Source: Lachnospiraceae bacterium (GTDB lineage: Bacteria > Bacillota_A > Clostridia > Lachnospirales > Lachnospiraceae). From it: a DNA stretch of 14,729 nucleotides. Location: NCBI GenBank assembly GCA_017621115.1, contig JAGATU010000094.1:1-14729 (forward strand). The letters are read 5' to 3'. How positions within the stretch are numbered: position 1 is the first letter of the stretch; every line of letters starts with the position of its first letter. This document shows, piece after piece, positions 1 to 6,567 of the stretch. The notes beneath the pieces are model-generated. The model did no database searches. It saw only the letters and a list, made by a program, of their open reading frames with translations, and was not told the DNA's origin. The position numbers and the translations under genes were made by a program.

Positions 1-468
1 ACTTCCTTCTTCCACGAACTTAATGGATTGGTAGGAATTCGGGAAACCGCAGTTGACTACAGTGGCATCAAAGCGTGCGCCAATGGCTTTTGCTAACTGG
101 TTATTATCGCCGTTGTCGGCAAATGTAGAATTACCGAAACAAAAGATCGTAGTAACGCCATCATCCGGCTTGCCTTCAAGCTGGGTACTGTTAAGCGGCT
201 GGATATAGTCCATCGGTTCGGTGTCAAATTCGGAGGTATCCTCGTTCGGATCATAACCGGAATCCACACCCTTATTCCAGATGACAAGACGCACAATTGC
301 AAATACAAAGAGACAGAGGACAACTGCAAAAAAGACAATATGTCCAATCCATTTTTTCTTGTCCTGGGCCTTTTCTTCTATTTCTTCTTCCTTGCGCAGT
401 CCGTTCGCTTTTTGGAATAAATCATCATCAAATTCATTTTCATCGAAAGTATCTATATTTTTACTCAT
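1..468 (-). CDS. Membrane-anchored SGNH-hydrolase-like protein (C-terminus cut by window edge)
   Basis: The first 156 codons are present; the gene continues past the left edge. The start is the ATG at 468, preceded by AAGGAG seven bases upstream on the minus strand. The N-terminus is a charged cytoplasmic tail of about 38 residues (acidic, then Lys-rich KKKW), followed by one hydrophobic segment at about residues 43-63. The rest is extracytoplasmic. At about residues 106-115 the motif CFFGNSTFAD follows a short hydrophobic strand. This looks like block I of SGNH/GDSL hydrolases (usually GDS, here GNS), so the protein may be an extracellular esterase or a glycan O-acetyl-modifying enzyme. The catalytic Asp/His block lies outside the window, so the family call is tentative. 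It is divergent from the transporter pair at 569. Confidence 0.6.
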   Translation of the reverse strand, partial: MSKNIDTFDENEFDDDLFQKANGLRKEEEIEEKAQDKKKWIGHIVFFAVVLCLFVFAIVRLVIWNKGVDSGYDPNEDTSEFDTEPMDYIQPLNSTQLEGKPDDGVTTIFCFGNSTFADNGDNNQLAKAIGARFDATVVNCGFPNSYQSIKFVEEGS

Positions 469-494
469 GGGAATCTCCTTTATATTGGTATAAC

Positions 495-523
495 TTGTCA
501 TTTTGAATTTTCTCAAGTATATT
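495..523 (+). promoter_or_regulatory. Predicted promoter of the SMR-like pair
   Basis: TTGTCA (495-500), a 17-base spacer and TATATT (518-523) each match the sigma-A consensus at 5 of 6 positions. TATTAT two bases downstream is an alternative -10. This is assigned by eye. Confidence 0.45.
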
Positions 524-549
524 ATACATGAAAACAACAAAAATAAACA
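521..549 (-). promoter_or_regulatory. Possible divergent promoter of the left-edge gene
   Basis: On the minus strand a perfect TATAAT lies at 526-521, with a weak -35 (TGTTTA, 549-544) at 17 bases. It overlaps the -10 region of the opposing promoter, so the two may exclude each other. The -35 is poor. Confidence 0.3.
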
Positions 550-568
550 TATGGAAAGGCAAACAAAG

Positions 569-919
569 ATGAATCAAAAGATTTCTCTTAAAAATATATT
601 GGTTCTGCAGGCTGTTGTAATCGTATATACATTAAGTAGTGTAGTGGCAAAACTGGCGACCGGGGAAGAAGTGTTTTCCTTTGCTTTTTTTCTGTTTTAT
701 GGTTTGGAAATTGCGATTCTCGGAATCTATGCGATTCTTTGGCAGCAGATGATTAAGCGATTTGATTTGTCCGTGGCATATGCTAACAGGGCAATGGCAA
801 TTTTATGGTCCGCAGTATGGGCGGTCGTGTTATTCCGCGACACGATCGAATTAAAACAGTTGATCGGAATCGCTTTTGTTGTATTTGGAACTGTAATAGT
901 AAATAGGGAGGGTGTATAA
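569..919 (+). CDS. SMR/EamA-type small membrane transporter subunit, first of a pair
   Basis: This 116-residue protein has four hydrophobic segments (about residues 9-28, 36-58, 68-86 and 91-110), the size and topology of a small multidrug resistance/DMT-superfamily half-transporter. The start at 569 is chosen because GGAAAGG lies just upstream and the protein then begins at the usual distance from helix 1. An ATG at 551 and one at 503 are in frame but would add a polar tail. The stop overlaps the start of the next gene by one base (TAATG), so the two are probably made together and form a heteromer. Paired subunits of this size include paired SMR exporters and the ArnE/ArnF lipid-sugar flippase. 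The substrate here is unknown; a lipid-linked sugar is possible given the glycan genes nearby, but this is inference. Confidence 0.75.
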   Translation: MNQKISLKNILVLQAVVIVYTLSSVVAKLATGEEVFSFAFFLFYGLEIAILGIYAILWQQMIKRFDLSVAYANRAMAILWSAVWAVVLFRDTIELKQLIGIAFVVFGTVIVNREGV

Positions 920-1254
920 TGAACAGTTATTATCTTTTGGGCATCCTTTCGGTTGTAATCGCTTCTTTTTCCCAGGTTCTTTTGAAAAAAGGAGCCATGA
1001 ATAAATACGATTCCTTTATTAAAGAATATCTGAATTTCTGGGTAATTACCGGATATCTGATGATGTTTGTATCGTTGTTTTTGACCATGCTTGTTTACCG
1101 CGGCGTGGATTTTATGAATGTTCCCGTGCTGGAAGCCATCGGATACATTCTTGTGCCGGTATTATCATACTTCTTTTTTAAAGAAGCCCTGACCCGCAGG
1201 AAAATCATTGGAATTGCCTGTATTTTAGCAGGAATTATCATTTATTACGCATAA
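919..1254 (+). CDS. SMR/EamA-type small membrane transporter subunit, second of a pair
   Basis: This 111-residue protein has four hydrophobic segments (about residues 4-22, 40-62, 68-86 and 92-110). The first helix carries SFSQVLLKKGA, resembling the start of SMR and ArnE-type proteins. The last two helices contain PVLEAIGYILVPVLSYFFFKE, the usual DMT pattern of a Pro-containing helix followed by a short loop with Lys-Glu. The start codon shares one base with the preceding stop, and GGGAGGG ahead of it serves as ribosome binding site. It is likely the partner of the upstream protein in a dual-topology-derived heterodimer. No catalytic or substrate-specific signature can be read. Family call is firm; function is not. 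Confidence 0.75.
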   Translation: MNSYYLLGILSVVIASFSQVLLKKGAMNKYDSFIKEYLNFWVITGYLMMFVSLFLTMLVYRGVDFMNVPVLEAIGYILVPVLSYFFFKEALTRRKIIGIACILAGIIIYYA

Positions 1255-1306
1255 ACAGACAGCCGGTACCCGGGGAGTCCACCCGAGCATCGGCTGCTTG
1301 TTTGTA
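1255..1306. terminator. Hairpin between convergent genes, probable bidirectional terminator
   Basis: CAGCCG (1259-1264) pairs with CGGCTG (1291-1296), and an inner CGGG pairs with CCCG. The flanking AAACA and TTGTTT extend the stem with two mismatches. It sits exactly between two convergent stop codons. The T tracts are short and interrupted on both sides. Confidence 0.6.
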
Positions 1307-1308
1307 TA

Positions 1309-1566
1309 TTACGCTTCTTTAGCAATTTGGCTGCGATACCACTTGCTGTATTTGTACATACGGTATGTATTGCTCATTTCTTTCAAAAAATCTTCGTTGC
1401 GGCATTTGTTTAACAGCTCTTCACGTTCGTTAAGTGACATATTTATATAATCCATGTACGGCATGCGCATTTCAGTTAGGGAGGCATGGCATGCCGGACA
1501 GGTCATCTTATGTCCGTTAAGGATATGAAAACGGGAACATTTGCGGCAAAAATGAATATACATCAT
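1309..1566 (-). CDS. Small zinc-ribbon protein of unknown function
   Basis: The protein is 85 residues from the ATG at 1566. This start is preferred over the in-frame ATG at 1581 because the TGGAGGAA ribosome binding site (1580-1573) would lie inside the longer version and is ideally spaced for 1566. Cysteines at residues 7, 10, 23 and 26 form CX2C-X12-CX2C, the pattern of a zinc ribbon. The rest is polar and helical with a Tyr/Lys-rich stretch (YRMYKYSKWYRS) near the C-terminus, with no membrane segment. Small proteins of this form recur in Lachnospiraceae as hypotheticals; this is my recollection and not a search result. It could bind nucleic acid or a protein partner. It is monocistronic, with its own promoter. 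Confidence 0.75.
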   Translation of the reverse strand: MMYIHFCRKCSRFHILNGHKMTCPACHASLTEMRMPYMDYINMSLNEREELLNKCRNEDFLKEMSNTYRMYKYSKWYRSQIAKEA

Positions 1567-1598
1567 ATCGTGTTCCTCCACTCATTTTTTATAGTTGC

Positions 1599-1627
1599 AT
1601 TATAGATTTGGGAAAAAATATGTGCAA
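1599..1627 (-). promoter_or_regulatory. Predicted promoter of the zinc-ribbon gene
   Basis: On the minus strand a perfect TATAAT (1604-1599) follows TTGCAC (1627-1622) at 17 bases. It ends about 20 bases before the GGAGG ribosome binding site. The -35 is weak. Confidence 0.5.
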
Positions 1628-1697
1628 CAAATTCACATCTGCAAATTTCGTCATTTTTCCCTGCCGATAATTACCAAAAAAATTAAGAATTAAACGG

Positions 1698-1726
1698 TTG
1701 TTTCCTATATCTTGGTTTGTTATAAT
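1698..1726 (+). promoter_or_regulatory. Predicted extended -10 promoter of the large GH25 gene
   Basis: TGTTATAAT (1718-1726) is an extended -10 with perfect TATAAT. TTGTTT at 1698-1703 gives a weak -35 at 17 bases. The leader to the start codon is about 40 bases. Confidence 0.6.
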
Positions 1727-1772
1727 GTTTTCGACTGATATATTGTGGTTTTATGTAGAAAAAGGAGTATGA

Positions 1773-4241
1773 ATGAAGAAGTCTACACAGAATGATTTTG
1801 ATTTTGAAATGATAAATTTGGATGAAACTGCCGGATGGAGTCAGCTTGAGGTAGAAGCTGCATTAAATGAGCAGGTTGACACAAAGGATAATGTATTCCA
1901 AGGTGAGATTACATATGAAGAAGAGTTCTATGATGAGAATACGATGGAACTGGATGCATATGCAGTTGAAGTGGCGGCGCAGGAAAGTTACGAGGAGTAC
2001 GAAGAAGGCGCAGAGTATTACGAGGAAGATACAGAATACTACGAAGAAGGTGAGTACGAGTCAGAAGAATACTATGAAGAAGAGTATTATGAGGATGGGT
2101 ACTATGAGGAAACCCCTGTAGTTGCACCTAAGAAAAAAACTTCTAAGAGCGCAAATTCTTCCAAGAAAGGAAAATCTTCCAAGAGCGGTAAGCCATCCTC
2201 AAAAGGCGGCTCATCATCCAAGTCTTCAAAGAAAGGTAAGAAGTCAAAGAAGAAAGAGACTATCTGGGATAAGGTAGCGGCATCTTTTAGGGAGATGACG
2301 GTTTTGGATGGTGTAATTGCTGCAACGGGTGTGCTTGTTCTTGTGGTGGCAATTGTTACGGTAAGTGTCTTTTCTTCTGCTAAGGCTACGGAACGTCAGG
2401 TTGCTGCATTTGCACCGATTGGAGAAGATATGTCCTATTTGGTGGATGCCGGCAGGGGTACATTGATTGCCATGGCAGATTCCAACCATTGGATTAAAGA
2501 CATGGAAGAAACGGAAGAAGAAACCGTTGATTTTGAATACGAGGAAAAAGACCTGGAAGAAACCAATACGGTTAATGTTAATATGAAACTGACTTCCGTC
2601 CAGAAAGACTTAAAGATTAAATTTGTCAATTATAAGACCGGCAAATTGATTTCCAATGTGAAGTTTGAAGTTTCCGTTACGGATGCCAACAAGAACACGA
2701 AAGAGTACAAAGACGATGATATGGACGGTATCATCTATCTGAAGGACGTGGCACCGGGCAAAGCAACCGTTACCATGCAGGTATTAAGCGGAGTAGACGG
2801 TTATGCGTTTAATACAGCACCGCAGACGGTTAAGATTAAGGATAAGATTGAATATACCAAGATTGACGTCGCAGAAGAAGTTAAGACTGAGAGTGAAGTC
2901 AATGCGGCAATCGAAGATACCGCACAGGAGATTGAAGTGGAAGCGGAACTGAAAGACACCGTGGAATGGGTAGCATCTTCCAAGACGGAAGTGAGTTCGC
3001 AGGAATCCTATGAAAAGGTGGATAAAAGCAATGTTCCGAATCCTGCGGATTTGGTAAAAGCGTTTGTGAGGATGGATGAAGTACTTGGTGTATCCGAGAA
3101 CAACCCTCCGTCATCCGGTGATGTTACACCTCCATCGGAGAATCCGTCGACACCGCCGGAGGAAAAACCATCGGAGAATCCGTCAACACCACCGGAGGAG
3201 AAACCGTCAGAGAATCCGTCAAAACCGGCTGAGACAACCACACCGGCTGAGACAACCACACCGGCTGAGACAACCACACCGGAAGAAACCACAACCGAAA
3301 CCACTACTCCGGAGTCGACAACAAAGCCTTCAGAGCCTTCTACCGAATCCAAAGAGGATAAGGCTAAGAAGGATACTGTTACCCAGTTAAAGGACAAATC
3401 CGGCAATCCGCTGTATCTGAAGAATTCATCCGGTCAGTATGTGGAGGCTAAATATGCCGATTATTACGGAAGCAATGTTACTTTCTATAAGAAAGTGAAA
3501 AAGGCTTCTTATAAATATACCGGTTGGCAGAATATTGACGGTAAGACTTACTTTTATACAAAGGACGGCGAACCTGTAAAAGGCGAGCAGGTTATCCAGG
3601 GTGCGAAATACACCTTTGGTACGGACGGAGCCATGATGACAAGTTCCGGAACTTTGGGAATTGACGTTTCCAAGTGGAACGGTAATATTGACTGGAATGC
3701 AGTTAAGAATTCGGGTGTATCCTACGTTATTATCCGTTGCGGTTACCGTGGTTCTACAACGGGAGCCATGATTGAGGATCCTAAGTTTAAGACCAATATT
3801 CAGGGTGCATTAAATGCCGGATTGAAGGTTGGTATTTACTTCTTTTCCCAGGCAGTGAATGAAGTGGAAGCTGTGGAAGAAGCGTCCATGACCATCGGTT
3901 TGATTAAAAAGTACAAGATTACTTACCCGGTATTTTTGGATGTGGAATACAGTGGCGGCCGCGCCGACGGAATTGACCGTAACACACGTACACAGGTTAT
4001 CAAAGCCTTCTGTGAGACTATCAAAAACAGCGGCTATACACCGGGCGTATACGCCAATAAGACCTGGCTTAATTCGTATATGAATGCCGGCGAACTGAAT
4101 TCTTACAAGATTTGGCTGGCGCAGTACAACACCGCACCTACTTATAGCGGTAAGTTTGATATGTGGCAGTATTCATCAAAGGGACAGGTTGGCGGTATCA
4201 GCGGCAATACCGATATGAATCTGAGTTATATGGGATATTAA
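1773..4241 (+). CDS. Type II membrane-anchored GH25 lysozyme with long cytoplasmic tail
   Basis: This 822-residue protein starts after AAAGGAG. In order it has an acidic Glu/Tyr-rich tail (residues 48-113); a Lys/Ser/Gly-rich stretch (119-162); one membrane helix (about 177-203, basic side inside, so N-in/C-out); a beta-rich domain resembling a CnaB/SpaA-type fold (about 275-366); a linker with the motif KTESEVNAAIEDTA; a Pro/Thr/Glu repeat linker (450-525); one aromatic repeat like cell-wall/glucan-binding repeats (583-620); and a C-terminal GH25 domain (628-822). GH25 signs are GIDVSKWN with Asp631, the strand FLDVE with Asp723 and Glu725, and the MWQY and NTDMN motifs. GH25 enzymes cleave the beta-1,4 bond between N-acetylmuramic acid and N-acetylglucosamine. 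The enzyme should act outside the membrane while tethered, suggesting cell-wall remodelling rather than secretion. A paralogue lies at 9694. Confidence 0.92.
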   Translation: MKKSTQNDFDFEMINLDETAGWSQLEVEAALNEQVDTKDNVFQGEITYEEEFYDENTMELDAYAVEVAAQESYEEYEEGAEYYEEDTEYYEEGEYESEEYYEEEYYEDGYYEETPVVAPKKKTSKSANSSKKGKSSKSGKPSSKGGSSSKSSKKGKKSKKKETIWDKVAASFREMTVLDGVIAATGVLVLVVAIVTVSVFSSAKATERQVAAFAPIGEDMSYLVDAGRGTLIAMADSNHWIKDMEETEEETVDFEYEEKDLEETNTVNVNMKLTSVQKDLKIKFVNYKTGKLISNVKFEVSVTDANKNTKEYKDDDMDGIIYLKDVAPGKATVTMQVLSGVDGYAFNTAPQTVKIKDKIEYTKIDVAEEVKTESEVNAAIEDTAQEIEVEAELKDTVEWVASSKTEVSSQESYEKVDKSNVPNPADLVKAFVRMDEVLGVSENNPPSSGDVTPPSENPSTPPEEKPSENPSTPPEEKPSENPSKPAETTTPAETTTPAETTTPEETTTETTTPESTTKPSEPSTESKEDKAKKDTVTQLKDKSGNPLYLKNSSGQYVEAKYADYYGSNVTFYKKVKKASYKYTGWQNIDGKTYFYTKDGEPVKGEQVIQGAKYTFGTDGAMMTSSGTLGIDVSKWNGNIDWNAVKNSGVSYVIIRCGYRGSTTGAMIEDPKFKTNIQGALNAGLKVGIYFFSQAVNEVEAVEEASMTIGLIKKYKITYPVFLDVEYSGGRADGIDRNTRTQVIKAFCETIKNSGYTPGVYANKTWLNSYMNAGELNSYKIWLAQYNTAPTYSGKFDMWQYSSKGQVGGISGNTDMNLSYMGY
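3132..3278 (+). repeat. In-frame tandem repeats in the GH25 linker
   Basis: Two 36-base units (3132-3167 and 3168-3203) encode PSENPSTPPEEK and are followed by a partial third. Three perfect 18-base units (3225-3278) encode PAETTT. They form a wall-spanning Pro/Thr-rich spacer. The perfect 18-base identity suggests recent slippage expansion, so copy number may vary between strains. Confidence 0.9.
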
Positions 4242-4245
4242 CAGC

Positions 4246-4286
4246 AACAACAACGCGTGCCGAGTGGCATAGCGTTGTTGTTTTTT
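4246..4286 (+). terminator. Rho-independent terminator of the large GH25 gene
   Basis: An 11-bp perfect stem, AACAACAACGC (4246-4256) with GCGTTGTTGTT (4272-4282), encloses a further TGCC/GGCA stem. A T run ends at 4286. It begins five bases after the stop codon. Confidence 0.93.
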
Positions 4287-4342
4287 GCCTGTTATCTGTT
4301 AAAAAAGAATTTTTAAAATTTTAATATATTTTTACAAAAAAA

Positions 4343-4371
4343 TTGAAAAGACAAGTTATTTATTGTATAAT
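4343..4371 (+). promoter_or_regulatory. Predicted promoter of the chemotaxis receptor gene
   Basis: TTGAAA (4343-4348), a 17-base spacer and perfect TATAAT (4366-4371) form a strong sigma-A-type promoter. The 50 bases upstream are A/T-rich with A and T tracts and could act as an UP element. A second TATAAT at 4400-4405 has no convincing -35. Confidence 0.7.
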
Positions 4372-4384
4372 TTATCTAACTATC

Positions 4385-4402
4385 ATAGTATGCATATACT
4401 AT
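4385..4402. promoter_or_regulatory. Inverted repeat in the 5' leader of the chemotaxis gene, possible operator
   Basis: ATAGTAT (4385-4391) and ATACTAT (4396-4402) are perfect 7-base arms around GCAT. The site starts about 14 bases after the -10, where a bound repressor would block early elongation. No regulator is identified. Confidence 0.4.
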
Positions 4403-4424
4403 AATATTTGCGGAGGATAAGAGT

Positions 4425-6236
4425 ATGGGAAAAAAGGACATGCTGGAGAATCAGAAGCTCACATCTAAGGTAAAGAAAGAGAAAAAAGAGAAGAAAGAAA
4501 AGAAAGAGAAAAAACCGAAAGTATATAAAGAAGGAAAATATAATGCATTAAGCTCCATTCGTATGAAAGTATACAGTCTGGTTGTTTTGGGCGTTGTTAT
4601 TTCTACATTGGTTATTATTAATGTTATGATAACCAATGTGCGTGAATTAATGGTTGATTCCGCGTATGGTAAGATGTTAAACGTAGCTTCTTCTTACGGT
4701 AAATTGGTTGATAAAGAAGAAGAGGCGTTGGATCCAAGTGTTCGAACATCCAGAATTACGACAGAACAGTTAACAGAGATTCTTAGTGGTATGGAAATCT
4801 CCGGTTTGGATACATTCTATTACTTTGTAGTAGATAAAGACGGAATTGTTCGTTACCATGTGGATGAATCCATGATTGGCAAGCCGAATAAGATTAAGGT
4901 AATTACCAAGATAACGGGTAGTTTGAACAAGGGTGTTATTCCGGATAATCTTTGTATGGAGTATGAAGATGACGGTGTTAAGATGTATGCCAGTTATTAT
5001 GTTACTCTTAATAAATCGTTGGTGGTAATTTGCGCGAGTGAAGGCGAACTTATGAAGCCGGTCAAAGACCTTACCACATTATCCGTTATAATTTCGGCTG
5101 TTATCTTGTTGGTAGTTATTGTTATTTCAAGTATTGTAGTAAGACGTATTACCAAGCCTTTGAACCAGGTTACAAAGATTATCGACGATACTGCTAAGTT
5201 AAAATTGAAATTGCCGGATAATATTGACAAGTTATGTGCAAGAAAAGATGAGACCGGTTCTATCAGTAGAGCGGTACGTGAGATGAGCAACAACTTACAT
5301 GAAGTAGTATCCAAGATTGATGCTACCAATAATATTGTCAGTGAGAATATGAGTAAGCTGGAAGACTCCAGCAACCAGGTGCATCTGTTCTGTACAGACA
5401 ACTCTGCTACTACAGAAGAATTGGCAGCCAGCACAGAAGAAGTTAGTGCAATGACGGATACCATGAACAGCCATATCCTGAACATGAAGGAACAGGTTAC
5501 AGAGATCAGCCGCGAGACTACTGAGAGTAATAAGTTCTCCGAAGAGGTTGCGGGACGTGCCCAGAATATGCAGAACTCTACTCAGATTGCTATCCGTCAG
5601 ACCAAAGAAATGTACGAGCAGATCAAAGAACGTAAGGAAGTGGCTATCGAAGGCCTTAGTGCTGTTGAGAAGATTAATGAACTTGCTGCTGCAATTGTTG
5701 AGATTTCCGATCAGACCAGTTTGCTTTCGTTGAATGCTAGTATCGAAGCTGCAAGAGCGGGTGAAGCCGGAAGAGGTTTTGCAGTAGTAGCACAGGAAAT
5801 CGGTAATTTGGCACATCGTTCGTTAGAGACAATCAAGAGTATCAACGAGATTACGGCAGAGGTTAACGAGGCTGTTAAGAATATTACCGACAGTATGACA
5901 GATACCACGAACTTCCTTGAGAATACTGTATTAGTGGATTATGATAACTTCAATCAGATTGGTGTTCAGTACATGAATGATGCGGATACTTTCAAGAAGG
6001 GTATGAGCAATATTTCAGATGATATCAATGTATTGGATGAATCTATGCAGGAAGTATCAGTGGCAGTTGAGAATATTAACAGAACCATTGGCGAGACTTC
6101 TATTGGTGTTAATAATATTGCTGAGAAGACAGCTAATGTGGTTAATGCTACAAGTGATAACTATGAATTAACAAGCAATACAGTAGAAAGAATCGAAGAG
6201 TTACGTGAAATCGTAGACAGATTCAGCTTCGAATAA
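4425..6236 (+). CDS. Methyl-accepting chemotaxis protein (transmembrane)
   Basis: The protein has 603 residues, with GGAGG nine bases upstream of the start. A Lys/Glu-rich cytoplasmic tail (residues 14-32) precedes membrane helix 1 (about 48-70). An extracellular sensor of about 140 residues (72-213) follows, containing the [15 protein letters not shown] strand pattern typical of Cache/PAS-like sensors. Then come helix 2 (about 216-240), a HAMP domain (about 238-293) with the RRITKPL start, and a long coiled-coil signalling domain. The hairpin tip (about 425-466) carries [35 protein letters not shown] in pieces matching the CheA/CheW-binding tip. The C-terminus has no CheR-tethering pentapeptide. 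The ligand cannot be predicted. It sits alone with its own promoter and a strong terminator, and implies the organism is motile or uses a chemosensory pathway. Confidence 0.93.
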   Translation: MGKKDMLENQKLTSKVKKEKKEKKEKKEKKPKVYKEGKYNALSSIRMKVYSLVVLGVVISTLVIINVMITNVRELMVDSAYGKMLNVASSYGKLVDKEEEALDPSVRTSRITTEQLTEILSGMEISGLDTFYYFVVDKDGIVRYHVDESMIGKPNKIKVITKITGSLNKGVIPDNLCMEYEDDGVKMYASYYVTLNKSLVVICASEGELMKPVKDLTTLSVIISAVILLVVIVISSIVVRRITKPLNQVTKIIDDTAKLKLKLPDNIDKLCARKDETGSISRAVREMSNNLHEVVSKIDATNNIVSENMSKLEDSSNQVHLFCTDNSATTEELAASTEEVSAMTDTMNSHILNMKEQVTEISRETTESNKFSEEVAGRAQNMQNSTQIAIRQTKEMYEQIKERKEVAIEGLSAVEKINELAAAIVEISDQTSLLSLNASIEAARAGEAGRGFAVVAQEIGNLAHRSLETIKSINEITAEVNEAVKNITDSMTDTTNFLENTVLVDYDNFNQIGVQYMNDADTFKKGMSNISDDINVLDESMQEVSVAVENINRTIGETSIGVNNIAEKTANVVNATSDNYELTSNTVERIEELREIVDRFSFE

Positions 6237-6266
6237 GAATTTTTCGCATAAATATTTAAATGGCAC

Positions 6267-6296
6267 TTGACAACTATAGTTGTCAGGTGCTATTTT
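6267..6296 (+). promoter_or_regulatory. Candidate promoter of the XRE-DUF3169 operon
   Basis: A perfect TTGACA (6267-6272) with TATTTT (6291-6296) at 18 bases gives a plausible promoter with a weak -10. Its -35 lies inside palindrome 1, and its transcript would start just before palindrome 2. That layout fits repression by the adjacent XRE protein. Confidence 0.45.
6268..6285. promoter_or_regulatory. Operator-like palindrome 1
   Basis: TGACAACTATAGTTGTCA is a perfect 18-bp palindrome. It overlaps the candidate -35 and lies 93 bases before the XRE start codon. Confidence 0.65.
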
Positions 6297-6310
6297 ATTT
6301 TTATCACATG

Positions 6311-6328
6311 TGACAAGTATAGTTGTCA
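6311..6328. promoter_or_regulatory. Operator-like palindrome 2
   Basis: TGACAAGTATAGTTGTCA matches palindrome 1 at 17 of 18 bases. The 43-bp centre-to-centre distance is about four helical turns. A further half-site, TGACAA, follows at 6332-6337, 21 bp after the start of this palindrome. No T tract follows, so it is not a terminator. Confidence 0.65.
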
Positions 6329-6360
6329 AAATGACAATGGAAGTAGTCAGGAGGGGAAAG

Positions 6361-6567
6361 ATGCCACTTTTGAATCATTTAAAAGAATATCGTGCCAGAA
6401 TCGGTGTGAATCAGCAGCAGATGGGAGAACTCGTCGGGGTATCCAGACAGACCATCAGCCAGATTGAGAGGGGAGATTACTCTCCGTCCGTAACGCTGGC
6501 GCTTAAGATTGCCAAGGTTTTTGATGTCCCGGTAGAAACTATTTTTGTGTATGAGGAGGATGAATAA
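6361..6567 (+). CDS. Small XRE-family transcriptional regulator
   Basis: This is a 68-residue protein consisting of almost nothing but a helix-turn-helix. The start at 6361 is chosen because AGGAGGGG ends about five bases upstream and the protein then begins directly with the first helix. An in-frame upstream extension to 6280 would run through the operator region. The helix-turn-helix spans about residues 18-43, with QQQMGELVGVSRQTISQIERG followed by YSPS, typical of short XRE repressors of the YozG type. It dimerises and binds palindromic DNA in related proteins. The two matching palindromes upstream are the obvious candidate operators, so autoregulation is likely. Its stop directly abuts the start of the DUF3169 gene, a common Firmicutes pairing. 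Confidence 0.92.
   Translation: MPLLNHLKEYRARIGVNQQQMGELVGVSRQTISQIERGDYSPSVTLALKIAKVFDVPVETIFVYEEDE

Larger units (their letters stand above)
6258..6304 (+). terminator. Terminator hairpin of the chemotaxis gene, overlapping an operator
   Basis: Bases 6258-6276 fold back almost perfectly on 6277-6295, including two G-T wobbles. They are followed by a T-rich tail (TTTTATTTTTAT). The core is the 18-bp palindrome described separately, so the same bases probably serve both RNA termination and DNA binding. Confidence 0.75.

Noticed and set aside
3132..3278. Possible CRISPR-like repeat array
   Set aside because: The units are adjacent without spacers and are in-frame codons of a Pro/Thr linker.
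3008..3406. 132-codon minus-strand frame rich in Val, Ser and Gly
   Set aside because: It is the antisense shadow of the Pro/Thr/Glu repeat linker of the GH25 gene. Its repeats simply mirror that linker.
5295..5816. 173-codon minus-strand frame inside the chemotaxis gene
   Set aside because: It is a shadow of the repetitive coiled-coil coding sequence, with no promoter or ribosome binding site.
6280..6360. N-terminal extension of the XRE regulator
   Set aside because: The extension would translate the operator palindromes, has no ribosome binding site, and adds nothing resembling the family. ATG 6361 has a strong AGGAGGGG.
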